Under the pieces are notes generated by a model, which searched no databases, was not told where the DNA came from, and saw nothing but the letters and a program-made list of their open reading frames with translations. A stretch of 64,000 nt of DNA from JAJCYK01 sp965212195 (GTDB lineage Bacteria > Bacteroidota > Bacteroidia > Cytophagales > Cyclobacteriaceae), in assembly GCA_965212195.1 (NCBI GenBank), contig CBDBUW010000017.1, forward strand, positions 124,001 through 188,000. The letters run 5' to 3'. Position numbers and translations under genes: made by a program. Below are positions 1-10,500 of this stretch, piece after piece (positions within the stretch are counted from its first letter, which is position 1; each line of letters starts with the position of its first letter).

Positions 1-2
1 CT

Positions 3-2393
3 TCCCCATTGTTGCTGTTGAGGGAAGGCAGAAGATTTATTAATGTGGAAATCCTATTTAATGAATCCTTGGAAGTACTCTCCCAAATAAATCTTAATAA
101 CATTCTGTGCTATGGAAGTGGAGAAGAAAACTGGATCCTTTTGGAGAATAGTCAAGCCAACATTGGTGGACAACAACCCCTTCTTTCTCTGGAGCTGTCC
201 ATTGATTCAGTCTGTCCAGCGATTGTCAATTATGATGCTCAAAACCTGGAAGGTAATCTTGATACTTCATTTCCTGTCTTAAAATTTATTCCAGATCCCC
301 AAAAAGGTAATTATACCGAATTCAGAGAGCTATCGATAAAAACCATCAAATTGACAGCTGGTGTTTATGAGGATGATGGGATACAGGATGTTCTAATTGA
401 AAATGACAGTGGACTTCTTGATAATACAACAACAATACAACCTTTTGGAGCTAGTCCTGGTGTAGGTTATTCAATGTCCATAGGCAATCGGGAGGTATTC
501 AGTAAACCATTGGATAATCTCAATATACACTTGCACTGGCTGGATCTACCTGATGATTCTGAGGGATTTTACCAATACTATGGTGCAGGAGATCCAAAGA
601 ATTATCCATTAAAATACAGGTTAAACGACTGGTATAAAGTAAAAGTATATCTCCTCAAAGATAAAAACTGGATAAACCTGGGATCCTACAAGCTCTTTCA
701 ACCAGATTACGGTATATTAAGCGATCGGCAAACTTTAGAATTGAGAAACTTTGGTGAGCTTCCTTTCATAACTCTTCCGGAGTTTGAAGGGTTTAGCCGC
801 AATTTACCACAGGGATTCATCAAGCTAACCTTAATCCAGGATTTTGGTCACTCAATATATCCTGGAATATTTCAGCAAGTCGCTGCCTCTCAAGTACCCA
901 CAAAAGTATTTCCCAACGAGCCCTATACTCCCACCTTGAAATCAATTTCTCTAAGCTATAGTGCTACCCAAACCATCCAAGCAAACCGATCCTATACAGA
1001 CTCACAATTGTTTCATATTTACCCCTTCGGAAGCCAGGAATTGATCCCTTCAAATGAAAAAACAAGCTTCTTACCTGGTATTCCACCGGCTTCGCTGTAT
1101 CTCGGGATATCGTCCCTTAAACCCCCCGAAAATCTGCACTTACTTTTCCAGTTACTCGAAGGATCTGAGATATTAGAGCCTGGCGCCAACAGGGAGAAAA
1201 TTGAATGGGATTATCTGACTTATACTGGTTGGAGAAATACCACGCTTGAAGGTACAGAGATCTTTGTCGATACAACCGACAACTTGAAGCGGTCAGGTAT
1301 TATGGCCATTGGCATAGATAATGACGCATCCAATCAAAACAGACAAATGCCTCTAGGTTTTCATTGGCTCCGCGCGGCCTTTCCTCAAGATCCTGCTGCA
1401 GTAGCCAAAACCATAAACATTCACACCCAGGCAATATCTGCTGAATTCAAAGATAGGAATAACGATCCGGATCACCTGCTACGACCCTTGCCAGACAGGC
1501 AGATCAACACTCTGGCTGTTCCAAACCCTGCTATTGAGTCTGTCGAACAACCTTATGAATCATTTGATGGCCGGCCATCAGAAAGCAGTGAGTATTTTTA
1601 TGCCAGGGTCAGTGAGAGTATTCGTCACAAGCATAGAGCAGCCACACACTGGGATGTGGAGAGATTGATCCTCAATCGATTCCCAGATATTTATAAGATA
1701 AAGGCCATTCCCCACACAGGCTTTAACAAGCAAGGCTATTATTCGGAATTCAGTCCAGGACAGGTTTCATTAGTGGCCATCCCACAATTGCATGGTCAGA
1801 ACGTATTAAATCCACTGAAACCAATGGTATCCACAGCCAAAAGAGATGAGATCCGAAATTTTATTCTTCCTTTTACTTCCGCTTTTCTCAATCTAAAAAA
1901 TGATGGTTTCCATGTGATAAATCCTCGCTTTGAACCAATTCTTCTTCAGTTCAGCGTCGGATTCCTAAAAGGAGTCGATGCGGGATATTACGCTCAAGAA
2001 CTGAATCATACCCTCGTGAAATACCTTTCACCGTGGGCATTTGAAGAAGGTGAGGACATCCAGTTTGGTGGGAAGATCTACCGCTCTCAACTTTTGGCTT
2101 TTATGGAGGGACTGGACTACGTGGACTATGTCACTGATTTTAACATGTTTCATCAGAGTGTAGGTCCTGGATTGGCTGAAATGTGTATTGATATTGATTT
2201 CATTGTCAGGGATAGTGAGTTGGGTGTAAAAACAGATGTGGCACTTGCATCTACAGCTGCGTCGATTCTAGTTTCAGCTGATCACCATATAATTAATGTA
2301 CTTGCACCGGATGAATATCCTTGCATCGAATCTAATATTTGTGATGAAGGCATCGGATGTTGGTATGTAGATATCGATTTTGTAATTACTTAA
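3..2393 (+). CDS. gpJ-like baseplate wedge protein of an eCIS (5' end cut by window)
   Basis: This is the C-terminal 796 or so residues of a large baseplate protein; the reading frame is open to the window edge, so the real start lies upstream. The last third carries blocks typical of gpJ/gp47-like wedge proteins: PRFEPI, a YLSPWAFEEG segment, GGKIYRSQLL and VDYVTDFNMFH. In contractile injection systems two such proteins (Afp11/Afp12 or Pvc11/Pvc12, equivalent to T4 gp6/gp7) form the baseplate wedges that hold the sheath in its extended state. A second gpJ-like gene lies at 3595-6192, so this window holds both members. The next gene starts 11 bases downstream, consistent with one operon. Which of the two matches Afp11 and which Afp12 cannot be settled by eye. 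Confidence 0.75.
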   Translation, partial: SPLLLLREGRRFINVEILFNESLEVLSQINLNNILCYGSGEENWILLENSQANIGGQQPLLSLELSIDSVCPAIVNYDAQNLEGNLDTSFPVLKFIPDPQKGNYTEFRELSIKTIKLTAGVYEDDGIQDVLIENDSGLLDNTTTIQPFGASPGVGYSMSIGNREVFSKPLDNLNIHLHWLDLPDDSEGFYQYYGAGDPKNYPLKYRLNDWYKVKVYLLKDKNWINLGSYKLFQPDYGILSDRQTLELRNFGELPFITLPEFEGFSRNLPQGFIKLTLIQDFGHSIYPGIFQQVAASQVPTKVFPNEPYTPTLKSISLSYSATQTIQANRSYTDSQLFHIYPFGSQELIPSNEKTSFLPGIPPASLYLGISSLKPPENLHLLFQLLEGSEILEPGANREKIEWDYLTYTGWRNTTLEGTEIFVDTTDNLKRSGIMAIGIDNDASNQNRQMPLGFHWLRAAFPQDPAAVAKTINIHTQAISAEFKDRNNDPDHLLRPLPDRQINTLAVPNPAIESVEQPYESFDGRPSESSEYFYARVSESIRHKHRAATHWDVERLILNRFPDIYKIKAIPHTGFNKQGYYSEFSPGQVSLVAIPQLHGQNVLNPLKPMVSTAKRDEIRNFILPFTSAFLNLKNDGFHVINPRFEPILLQFSVGFLKGVDAGYYAQELNHTLVKYLSPWAFEEGEDIQFGGKIYRSQLLAFMEGLDYVDYVTDFNMFHQSVGPGLAEMCIDIDFIVRDSELGVKTDVALASTAASILVSADHHIINVLAPDEYPCIESNICDEGIGCWYVDIDFVIT

Positions 2394-2404
2394 ATAGTAT
2401 TATC

Positions 2405-3376
2405 ATGATTTGCACTAAAAATGAGATGTACGAGGCTTTTCAGAACGGTAAGAAACCAGACCAAGACGATTTCAAATGCTTGATCGATTCACATATCCAT
2501 AAAAGGGAAGATGGTTTATTCCTTGATGACCAAGGGAACTTAGGCATTGGAACCGATAGCCCTGACGGAAAGATTCATATCAAGAAAACCAGCAATTTTA
2601 GTGATCCAGGAATTCTGTTCGAAGCTGGATTAGCGGACATAGCAGTAATTGAAAATCAAAAACTACAATTTGGTCATAGAAAACAGGATGGTGAATTTAT
2701 CGAAAGGATGCAAATTGACGGTAACGGAAATATTGGTATAGGTATCAATCAGCCTTCCCATCTTCTGGAGGTGAATGGATCGGTTAAAATTGGAACGCCA
2801 GGCAACGGCAATACACTTTTACTTTTTAATAGTAACCGGAGTTGGGCCTTCAAAGAGCAAAGAACTGGTAGTAATGCGCAAAGTACCGCTTTAATTTTGG
2901 AAAGTATTGGGGGGGGAGGGAATAAAGACTTTATTATTAAGACCCTTGCTACGGGTGGAGTTGTCATTGGTGAAGAAGTGAAAACTTCAACAGCCAAACT
3001 CCATGTGGATGGAGTTGCAAAAAAGACCGGTGGAGGGGAGTGGGAAGATACTTCTTCTGATAAGAGAGTAAAAAAGAATATTCAAGATTTTAAATTGGGG
3101 TTATCAGAAATAAAATCCCTTAGACCCATCACCTACCAATTTAACGGAAAGGCAGGGACTCCGAATGATGGAAAAACCTATACGGGCTTTGTGGCACAAG
3201 AGGTTAACAAAGTTTGTCCGTCGATGGTAAAGACATATCAGGCAAAGTTGAATAAATCGGATAAGTCCGATACTGAGCTACATAGCCTAGATGTTTCCGA
3301 ATTAAAATATATGCTACTAAATGCTATTGTAGAACTAGACAAAAGACTATTAAAGCTTGAAAAAAGAAGAAGTTAA
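2405..3376 (+). CDS. Tail fiber with C-terminal peptidase S74 chaperone domain
   Basis: This is a 323-residue fiber-like protein. The N-terminal 45 residues are predicted baseplate-anchoring sequence. The middle has repeated LGIGTDSP / IGIGINQP-type turns (about residues 40-140), as in phage fiber shafts. The last ~108 residues are an S74 intramolecular chaperone: SDKRVKKNI at the cleavage site, then LRPITYQFNG, YTGFVAQEV and LDVSELKYMLLNAIVEL. S74 domains trimerise the fiber and then release themselves by cutting just before the conserved Ser-Asp. The fiber probably recognises the target cell. I chose ATG 2405; an upstream in-frame start at 2357 would overlap the wedge gene by 37 bases and adds no recognisable sequence. 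Confidence 0.85.
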   Translation: MICTKNEMYEAFQNGKKPDQDDFKCLIDSHIHKREDGLFLDDQGNLGIGTDSPDGKIHIKKTSNFSDPGILFEAGLADIAVIENQKLQFGHRKQDGEFIERMQIDGNGNIGIGINQPSHLLEVNGSVKIGTPGNGNTLLLFNSNRSWAFKEQRTGSNAQSTALILESIGGGGNKDFIIKTLATGGVVIGEEVKTSTAKLHVDGVAKKTGGGEWEDTSSDKRVKKNIQDFKLGLSEIKSLRPITYQFNGKAGTPNDGKTYTGFVAQEVNKVCPSMVKTYQAKLNKSDKSDTELHSLDVSELKYMLLNAIVELDKRLLKLEKRRS

Positions 3377-3394
3377 CCAAATCCTATATTATAG

Positions 3395-3598
3395 ATGGAA
3401 AAGATAAAATTGCTGTTGTCATTGGACGAATTAAATCTCATATTCTCATCCTTGGGAAAAGAACCGTATGTCCAGGTATTTGATCTGATCCATAAAATAC
3501 ATGATCAAACGAAATGCCAATTGCAAGAAACCGAGAATGGACAGCAAAAAATCATAACAAATCCTGCCTTAGAAGTTGATCAGAATCAAAATAAATGA
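3395..3598 (+). CDS. Small helical eCIS-linked protein, function unknown
   Basis: This encodes 67 residues, starting LLLSLDELNLIFSSLGKEPY and ending in a polar Gln/Asn-rich tail. I do not recognise a family with certainty. It sits 18 bases after the fiber gene, and its TGA overlaps the ATG of the next baseplate gene (ATGA at 3595-3598), which implies translational coupling. Size and position suggest a small structural or assembly partner of the fiber or wedge, but this is inference from context. Confidence 0.7.
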   Translation: MEKIKLLLSLDELNLIFSSLGKEPYVQVFDLIHKIHDQTKCQLQETENGQQKIITNPALEVDQNQNK

Positions 3599-6192
3599 AC
3601 AGTTCTTCAACCATCTCCGATCAACCATATGCTCCTACCCTGGATGCGGCCTACTTACGTGAAGAGGCCCGTCGACGCATCGAGAAGCTAGCCAGCGAGA
3701 TATGGACAGATTACAATAGCCATGATCCCGGGATCACTATTCTTGAGGTATTGGCTTATGCCATTACTGACTTGGGCTTGCGCACACGTCTGGAAATTCC
3801 GGATCTCATCGAAGGCGTTGAGGAAAAACCGTTTCTAACCGCTAGGGAGGTGCTACCAACTCAGCCATACACCTCCAATGATCTTCGGAAGATATTAATC
3901 GACCTTCCATGGATTAGAAATGGCTGGATCAACCCACAACCCAGCTCAATTCAGGGATTGTATTCGGTACTGGTTGATCTTGAACCATTGTCAATTAGTA
4001 ATGAACTTGATCTGGATCTTAATATAAATTGGATCAGTGATGAACTTAGACTTTCATCTGCCAATGTCACTTTTTACGTTGTCTTTCCTAATTGGGATTC
4101 CCTGGATCTTGTCTGGATGGCCGGGCAAAACCTCAATGCTATTGTGGTAAACGAGATAGAAAAGACTGAGGATCCCGAAAAGGAGGTTTACGCTCAATAC
4201 TTCTTGAAAGCAGATCTTACCTTTGGTTCCGGAAATAATACCATTACCGTTACTGACCAGGGATTTTGGGTGCGGTTACCTATAGGCGTAGATAAAAATG
4301 ATCTGAACCTGGATCAGGAATTCCGGGATATGCTGGAAGCATATGCGGAGGCCAGTGATGGACTCCGTTTGTTCCAGACACATCAAATCCGGGCCCGTGA
4401 AAGAGTAACTCGACTAGCAGAATTGAAAAAATATCTCATGGATTACCGCAACCTTTGTGAAGATTGGGAATCCGTGAGTACTACACGTGTACAGCAAATC
4501 GGTATCCAAATAGCTACACTGGAATTGAAAGCAGATGCCAATCCTGAAGAAGTATCCGCCAGGATATTGACCCTGATTGATCAGTTCATAGATCCAAACA
4601 TTCCCAGATCAACATTTAAGGATCTATTGGAATCAGGCAGCTCGGCCGAGGAGATCTTCAATGGTCCATTATTGGAGACCGGATTCATTACTGATGAGGC
4701 TTTGAATCCGTTGGAAAGAGAAAATAAGATCTACACCTCCGATATCATTCGCATCATTATGCAGCAACCGGAGGTGATAGGCGTAGAAGGCCTCACTTTG
4801 GATCATTTCATAGAACGTATTCACACCGCTTCCGGGGTTATCAATTGCCTTCAACTTCGAAATCCGCAACTATATAAGCCCAGACTCAGTATAAAGGATT
4901 CCTATATTAAGGTGGTTAAAAGCGGAATTCAGGTGCCCAATGATTGGATAGAGGTGACAGGGAGATGGCACGAATTGCTACAGATTTATAACCAAAATAT
5001 AAACAGTGGAGAAGGTGACCTGCCCGTACCTTCAGGTGATCCTGAGCTGGACCTCGAGAGATTTCATTCCATCCAACACGATTTTCCCCGCACCTATGGC
5101 CTTCTTGAAGGGGGAGTAACGAAAGGCGCTACGCCCCTGCGTAAAGCACAGGCCAAACAACTGAAGGCTTACCTCCTTTTTTTTGAACAACTTCTGGCCA
5201 ATTACTGCAGCCAGCTAGCCCAACTTCAAACACTGTTTTCAGTGCAGGAAAACGTCGACGGGACCTATTTCAATCAACCCCTTTACGATGTGCCTGTTGT
5301 AAAAAACATCTACCTGGAATTCGCCCAAGGGAGCGAGACCTGGGAACAATTTAAACAAAGAGACAACCACTATAGAATAACACTTGATAACGCCAGTGAA
5401 GATCAAATGACTTTCCTGAATCGCCGTAACCAGTTTGTGGATCACCTACTGGCCCGGTTTGGTGAAGCTTTTACCGACTATTCGCAATGGAAATTCTATC
5501 GCAACGGAGGTACTATACCACCCGATTTGATCGGTACTAAGCTGTTCTTTTTAAACAACTTTCCTACTTTGAGTAGTCAAAGGACCAAAGCCTTTAATTA
5601 TACTGCAACACTCATAGATGATACAAACAATAGCATTCCCGATATTTGGGATACGGGAAATGTTTCAGGATTTGAAAAACGGGTTGCCGCTTTGCTGGGC
5701 ATAATAAACTTTAATCGACGTAGCCTGGCTTCTGTTGATTTAGCAGAAGAAGGTATGCACCTCATTGAACATGTACTACTAAGACCTATAGAAGGGACAA
5801 CCAACCAATTGGAACCCATGCAATTTACAGAGGCAGGTAATACCTCCTTTATAGAAGATACCTATTCCTACCAGGTGACTGTGTTCTTGCCCACCTGGGC
5901 TGGTAATTTTGAGGATGCTGAATATCGCAGTGTAGCAGAAAATACATTAAGAGAAGAGCTACCAGCGTATATCTTTCCATGGCTCTACTGGGTAAACCTG
6001 GATGAGAATGAGGCCGTTCCGCAAGAATTCATTGATTTTGAAGAAAGTTACCAGGCCTGGTTAGAAAATTACATTAATCCAAGCAGGGCAGCATCTCAGG
6101 ATGAATTGGTGCTTAGAATACAACAACTGATTAATTCCGATAACGTAATTCCTGCCTTTCAGTATCAGGCATTTTCATTAAATGAAACCTAG
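3595..6192 (+). CDS. gpJ-like baseplate wedge protein (Afp11/Afp12 family)
   Basis: This 865-residue baseplate protein has the hallmark N-terminal block IWTDYNSHDPGITILE (about residues 37-52), followed by LAYAITDLGLRT. This is the signature of gpJ-like wedge proteins in contractile injection systems. A late segment near EHVLLRPIEG (about residues 723-732) recurs in eCIS members. It should pair with the product of the first gene in the window to form the baseplate wedge around the hub. The start overlaps the upstream stop by four bases and the stop lies just before the tape-measure gene, so the genes form one tight operon. The length is ordinary for the family. Confidence 0.85.
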   Translation: MNSSSTISDQPYAPTLDAAYLREEARRRIEKLASEIWTDYNSHDPGITILEVLAYAITDLGLRTRLEIPDLIEGVEEKPFLTAREVLPTQPYTSNDLRKILIDLPWIRNGWINPQPSSIQGLYSVLVDLEPLSISNELDLDLNINWISDELRLSSANVTFYVVFPNWDSLDLVWMAGQNLNAIVVNEIEKTEDPEKEVYAQYFLKADLTFGSGNNTITVTDQGFWVRLPIGVDKNDLNLDQEFRDMLEAYAEASDGLRLFQTHQIRARERVTRLAELKKYLMDYRNLCEDWESVSTTRVQQIGIQIATLELKADANPEEVSARILTLIDQFIDPNIPRSTFKDLLESGSSAEEIFNGPLLETGFITDEALNPLERENKIYTSDIIRIIMQQPEVIGVEGLTLDHFIERIHTASGVINCLQLRNPQLYKPRLSIKDSYIKVVKSGIQVPNDWIEVTGRWHELLQIYNQNINSGEGDLPVPSGDPELDLERFHSIQHDFPRTYGLLEGGVTKGATPLRKAQAKQLKAYLLFFEQLLANYCSQLAQLQTLFSVQENVDGTYFNQPLYDVPVVKNIYLEFAQGSETWEQFKQRDNHYRITLDNASEDQMTFLNRRNQFVDHLLARFGEAFTDYSQWKFYRNGGTIPPDLIGTKLFFLNNFPTLSSQRTKAFNYTATLIDDTNNSIPDIWDTGNVSGFEKRVAALLGIINFNRRSLASVDLAEEGMHLIEHVLLRPIEGTTNQLEPMQFTEAGNTSFIEDTYSYQVTVFLPTWAGNFEDAEYRSVAENTLREELPAYIFPWLYWVNLDENEAVPQEFIDFEESYQAWLENYINPSRAASQDELVLRIQQLINSDNVIPAFQYQAFSLNET

Positions 6193-6199
6193 ACGGATC

Positions 6200-7507
6200 A
6201 TGAGTACCCAGGATCATTTTATTAATAATCATGCAATCGAACTGACAGTGTCCAGCTCAGAAAATGTAATGAAAATCCGTCAAAGATTTGAGCAAATTCT
6301 AAAGGAAGAGGTATTCCCCCAGCTTGAACCCATACTTGATCGATTGGCCGGACCAGACGAATGGCTTGAGTTGGATGAGTTGGACGTGGATCTGGGCGTC
6401 CTTAATCCAAGGGAACCCGATAATGCTGCCTGGATAGAAAAAGCCGTTCTCAGATACCGTAAGGCTTTTGACGAACAAGTCAGGACTTCCAGGATCAAAA
6501 AGAAGGACAAAAAGACCAAGATCCTTGAACTACTGAGATTTTTTTTGAGATATGGTAGTTATCCCTGGTGGGCACGGAATATAGATCTGGAAAAGGTCCT
6601 TCAAAAGCAAAAGCCGTTTATGGCAAATGAGATTATTTCCTTATTAGCAGATGATAACACGCGTATTAGATGGATATCGCAGTTTTCAAATGAGACGCAG
6701 GAAATACTTTATAGAGCAATTAATGGTGGGAGGACTCCGGAGATATCGATCAAACAATTATCTGTGAATTTTCCTGACATCCCAGTGACATTTTTGAAAA
6801 AAATATACTGGGAAACTCTATGGGAAACCAGTATCCGAAAGCCGCATGATTCTTCTACAATATGGTTAGACCTCCTTTTTCAAAAAATTCTGGTCAATCC
6901 AACTCAAGAAGGGGTTACTGAAAGACTAATAGAGGACCCGGTATTAAAGCAATTGAAAAAACACACTGAGCGCCCGTTTGAGACCGTTAGAATCAAATCA
7001 CAACAAGAGAAAATCGTAGCACCACTATCCGGGATAGTGATCATCCATCCTTTTTTGCCTGCCTTTTTCGAACGGATAAAACTGGTGGTCGACGGACAAT
7101 TCACCGGGGAGAAAAGCCAGGAGCGAGCTATTCACTGCTTGTATTTTCTGGCTACAGGTCTCCAGTATCCTGCCGAACAAGAGACCGTATTATTAAAGAT
7201 TCTTTGCGGGCTGGACCAGGAATACCCGATCGAAAAAGAATTGGAACTCACTGAAAATGAAAGAGGAGAAACAACATTATTATTGGAGGAGATCATTTAT
7301 CATTGGGGAGTTCTTGCTGGCACTAGTCCAGATGAACTACGAGGTAGTTTTTTCATGCGGGATGGCCTGTTACATAAAGTGGATTCGGAATGGCGCTTGA
7401 AAGTGGAGGGAAAGTCATATGATGTTTTGTTGAATAATTTGCCTTGGGGAATCTCACCGATCATGCACTCTTGGATGAAGGAGATGGTCTGGGTAGAGTG
7501 GGGATAA
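6200..7507 (+). CDS. Contractile injection system tape-measure protein (Afp14-like)
   Basis: This protein of about 435 residues has the C-terminal pattern of the CIS tape-measure family: IIHPFLPAFFERI, then QERAIHCLYFLATG, EQETVLLKILCGL, LLLEEIIYHWGVL and a final YDVLLNNLPWGISPIMHSWM block. The N-terminus has ILDRLAGPDEWLELDELDVD, also usual in this family. Members set the length of the injection tube, like Afp14. I prefer ATG 6200, seven bases after the wedge stop; an alternative ATG at 6182 overlaps that gene by 11 bases. At this length the particle may be shorter than systems with 700-1000-residue tape measures, but domain spacing rather than length alone would decide that. Confidence 0.85.
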   Translation: MSTQDHFINNHAIELTVSSSENVMKIRQRFEQILKEEVFPQLEPILDRLAGPDEWLELDELDVDLGVLNPREPDNAAWIEKAVLRYRKAFDEQVRTSRIKKKDKKTKILELLRFFLRYGSYPWWARNIDLEKVLQKQKPFMANEIISLLADDNTRIRWISQFSNETQEILYRAINGGRTPEISIKQLSVNFPDIPVTFLKKIYWETLWETSIRKPHDSSTIWLDLLFQKILVNPTQEGVTERLIEDPVLKQLKKHTERPFETVRIKSQQEKIVAPLSGIVIIHPFLPAFFERIKLVVDGQFTGEKSQERAIHCLYFLATGLQYPAEQETVLLKILCGLDQEYPIEKELELTENERGETTLLLEEIIYHWGVLAGTSPDELRGSFFMRDGLLHKVDSEWRLKVEGKSYDVLLNNLPWGISPIMHSWMKEMVWVEWG

Positions 7508-7571
7508 TCAGTTCTTGATAGGAAAAGTGGAGAAACAAAAAATAAGGCGTAGAAATTGTACAGCAAAGGGA

Positions 7572-10500
7572 ATGGATCCTCGTGAAAGGAGGATTTATGC
7601 TAAACATAATGATGTTCGAAAGAGTACCAATGAACTAGATGCTCCTTTTATTTCGCCCAAACATTACTCTGATGTCCCAACAAGTTTAACGGTTAATCAG
7701 CCAGGTGATAAATATGAAAAGGAAGCTGATCAGATGGCTGATTACGTCACTCGTAAACCATCAATGATCTCGGAGCCTCCAATGATCAGTCAGAAAAATG
7801 GGGGGCATTACCAGGTGAGGCGCATGTGCACGAGTTGCCAGCAAGAAGGTCAACGACCACAACACCAAGATCCTCATCAGGTCGAACAAATCACTACCGC
7901 TGGAACTCCTTTACCTTCCGAAGTGATCGTACAAAGGAAATGTGACCATGAAATAAACAAAAAATGGACTGGCATAGGTACCGATTTTGTTTCGACAGAA
8001 ATTGACAGACGACTTCAGAACCGGATCGGGTATGGTAATCCTGTAACGGGGAATCTGCGCGAAAAGATGGAAATGGCTTTTAGTGCTGATTTTCGAAAAA
8101 TCCGTATTCACACTGATTCTGAGGCAGCCTTTCTTTGTCAGCAGCTAAATGCACAGGCTTTCACTTTTGGAAGTGATATTTTCTTTGATTCTGGAAAGTT
8201 CGACCCTGGTTCGATAAGTGGTTTAAATCTGATTGCACACGAATTCACCCATGTGTGCCAAAATAGAGAATTTCAGCTGTCAAAAGAATTTTTATCCGAG
8301 GGAAAAGGAAAGAGAAAACTGGAAAAGGACAAGATTAATTCCGAAGGGGCGGCTTCAGATATAGAAAATCCCCCGGTCACTACGACACAAATGGCAGTTG
8401 ACGACGTGGTATCTGGCCCACCTGTCATTGAAGTTCCTGGGAACCTTCTTACCTCTGAGTCGTCGACTCAGATCACAGGGGAGAAAGACGACACGATGCC
8501 TGGGCAAAAAGTGACCGTCGTGGAACCTACCAGCACCGAGGAAGATGAATTATACCAAAAAGTAATAAATGAATTAGGAGAAAAATCAAAACAGCAACAA
8601 GAGCCACATAAGCAGAAGGGCGCAAAAGAGAAAGTTATGGAGATTCCGCCCAAGGCAAAGATCGCCAATGAAAAATCCAGAAAAACCAAGGCAACTGCAA
8701 TACTCGATGCAGCTAATGAAGAGGGTGATAGGACCTTTACTCGGGAAGGGTTTGTAAAACTTTTTGGAGAAAAAGTGGATAAAGTCGCCAAGGCCTTACC
8801 AACTAATAAAGAGCAGAACAGGAGGATTGATCAAGGAACGCTAATGGGCGCCGCCATTGATGCTGCGAGTCGTGTCGCCAAAGTAGAATTGAAAAAGGAA
8901 ACAGCCCCGTTGAAACTAGAAGAGAACTTAAGTAGGGAAGAATATCTAAGACAGGAACAGGCAAGGGGGGAGAAGATCGTTCCCGGGCCTACTTCTCCCT
9001 ATCCTGCTGGACCTCGACCGGTGATTAGTAATCCTGCTGATGCAAATCCAAAACCCAAGTCAGATGAGGAAATTGCCTTAGAAAAAGAAAGTCAGGAACT
9101 CGACGATTATTTTGCAAAACAGGAATATGAGGTAAAGGAAGAGAATTTGTTCTTGGATATTTCGAGAGAAAAAGATTTTGATGATGCGGTCAAAACAAAA
9201 CGTCAAGCCCAGGAAGAGACCAGAAAAGTACCTGAGCAATATCGCTCAATAGAAGCTCCTGCTTTGATCGAGTCACAGGTTAAAATAGATGAGAGCCTAA
9301 ATAGCAGTTTGGGGAAGATGCATAGTGCCCGAAAGGGACGCTTCAAAGACATCCAGGATAGTCAGCAATTAGCCGAAATCAACTCCGAAACCAGGAAAGA
9401 GCGCATATTTAGGGAATTCCAGGAAATATACGATGGAACCAAAGCTGACGTTGATAGAGCTTTGTGTCCATTGAATAGTATTGATGAAAGGTTTGCTGAT
9501 TTCGTTAAGGCAGAAGAAGCAGAATTCAGTCGATCTGTGAAGGTTGATTTGCAATACATCTGCCCATGTTGCGACGACATAGCTATTTGCGACACAAGTG
9601 ATTGGAGAGAGATAACTGCAGCTAATGACATCATCAGAGAGATGCGTAGCTTAATGAACCAAGATGGTATAGATGACAGTACACAAAAAGAAATAAATGG
9701 GATCATTCGGGAAAGAGGTTTGAGTAATAATGTGCCGAGATTTGGAGGGGTATATCAGGTTTATTGGAAATACAGATCGAAGGCCTATGATACTGTGCAG
9801 GAATGTCATTTTGAAATCATGTTTCATAATAAAAAAGAGAGCTTTATTGAACGGGTAAAAGCCGGGGTGAACGTATTCGCTTTTGAAGTGGTGAATGCCC
9901 TTAATGAGGCTAAAGCATGTATCAAAGCTGGGGAAGAGAAAGCTCGCAAGAAGTATGAATGTCTGAGTGATGTGGATAAAGTGGATAAAGAGGAAGGCCA
10001 CATTGCCTTTGAATCCATTAAGGGACAGTTTGAAAATCTTAAGGACCTGGTAAACGATCAGCACGACGAAGTGATCAATTCAATGGCTCGTATCTATACG
10101 ACCAGCGTCAATAAGTTAAGGGACGAATACGAGAGGCTTAAAAAAGAGAACGAAACCACGTGGCTAGAAGCTGCCTGGAACAAGGTGAAGGCCGTTGTTA
10201 AAGCCATTATAAATTTTGCCCGGCGAATAGTTAAGTTGTTGGGTCGTTTGGTCTATCTGGTTGGCGATATCATTGCCAGCCCCGGTAGTTTCTTTGATAA
10301 TTTAATTGAGGGGGTCACTCAAGGATTCTCCACTTTCATCAAAGATTTAGATACCTTCCTGTCCAAGGCTTTTTTCACCTGGATTAGGGGATCCAGTGGA
10401 ATTGCTATCGACATCCCAAAGACCTGGAATCCTAAGGGAATTTTCAAGTTGTTTACTCAACTTTTGAATTTGGATACTGAAACAATATGGCTAAGAGTCA

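Noticed and set aside
7515..7571. TTG start adding 19 basic residues to the DUF4157 protein
   Set aside because: The extension lacks conserved features and ATG 7572 places the conserved region at a normal distance; the choice is not certain.
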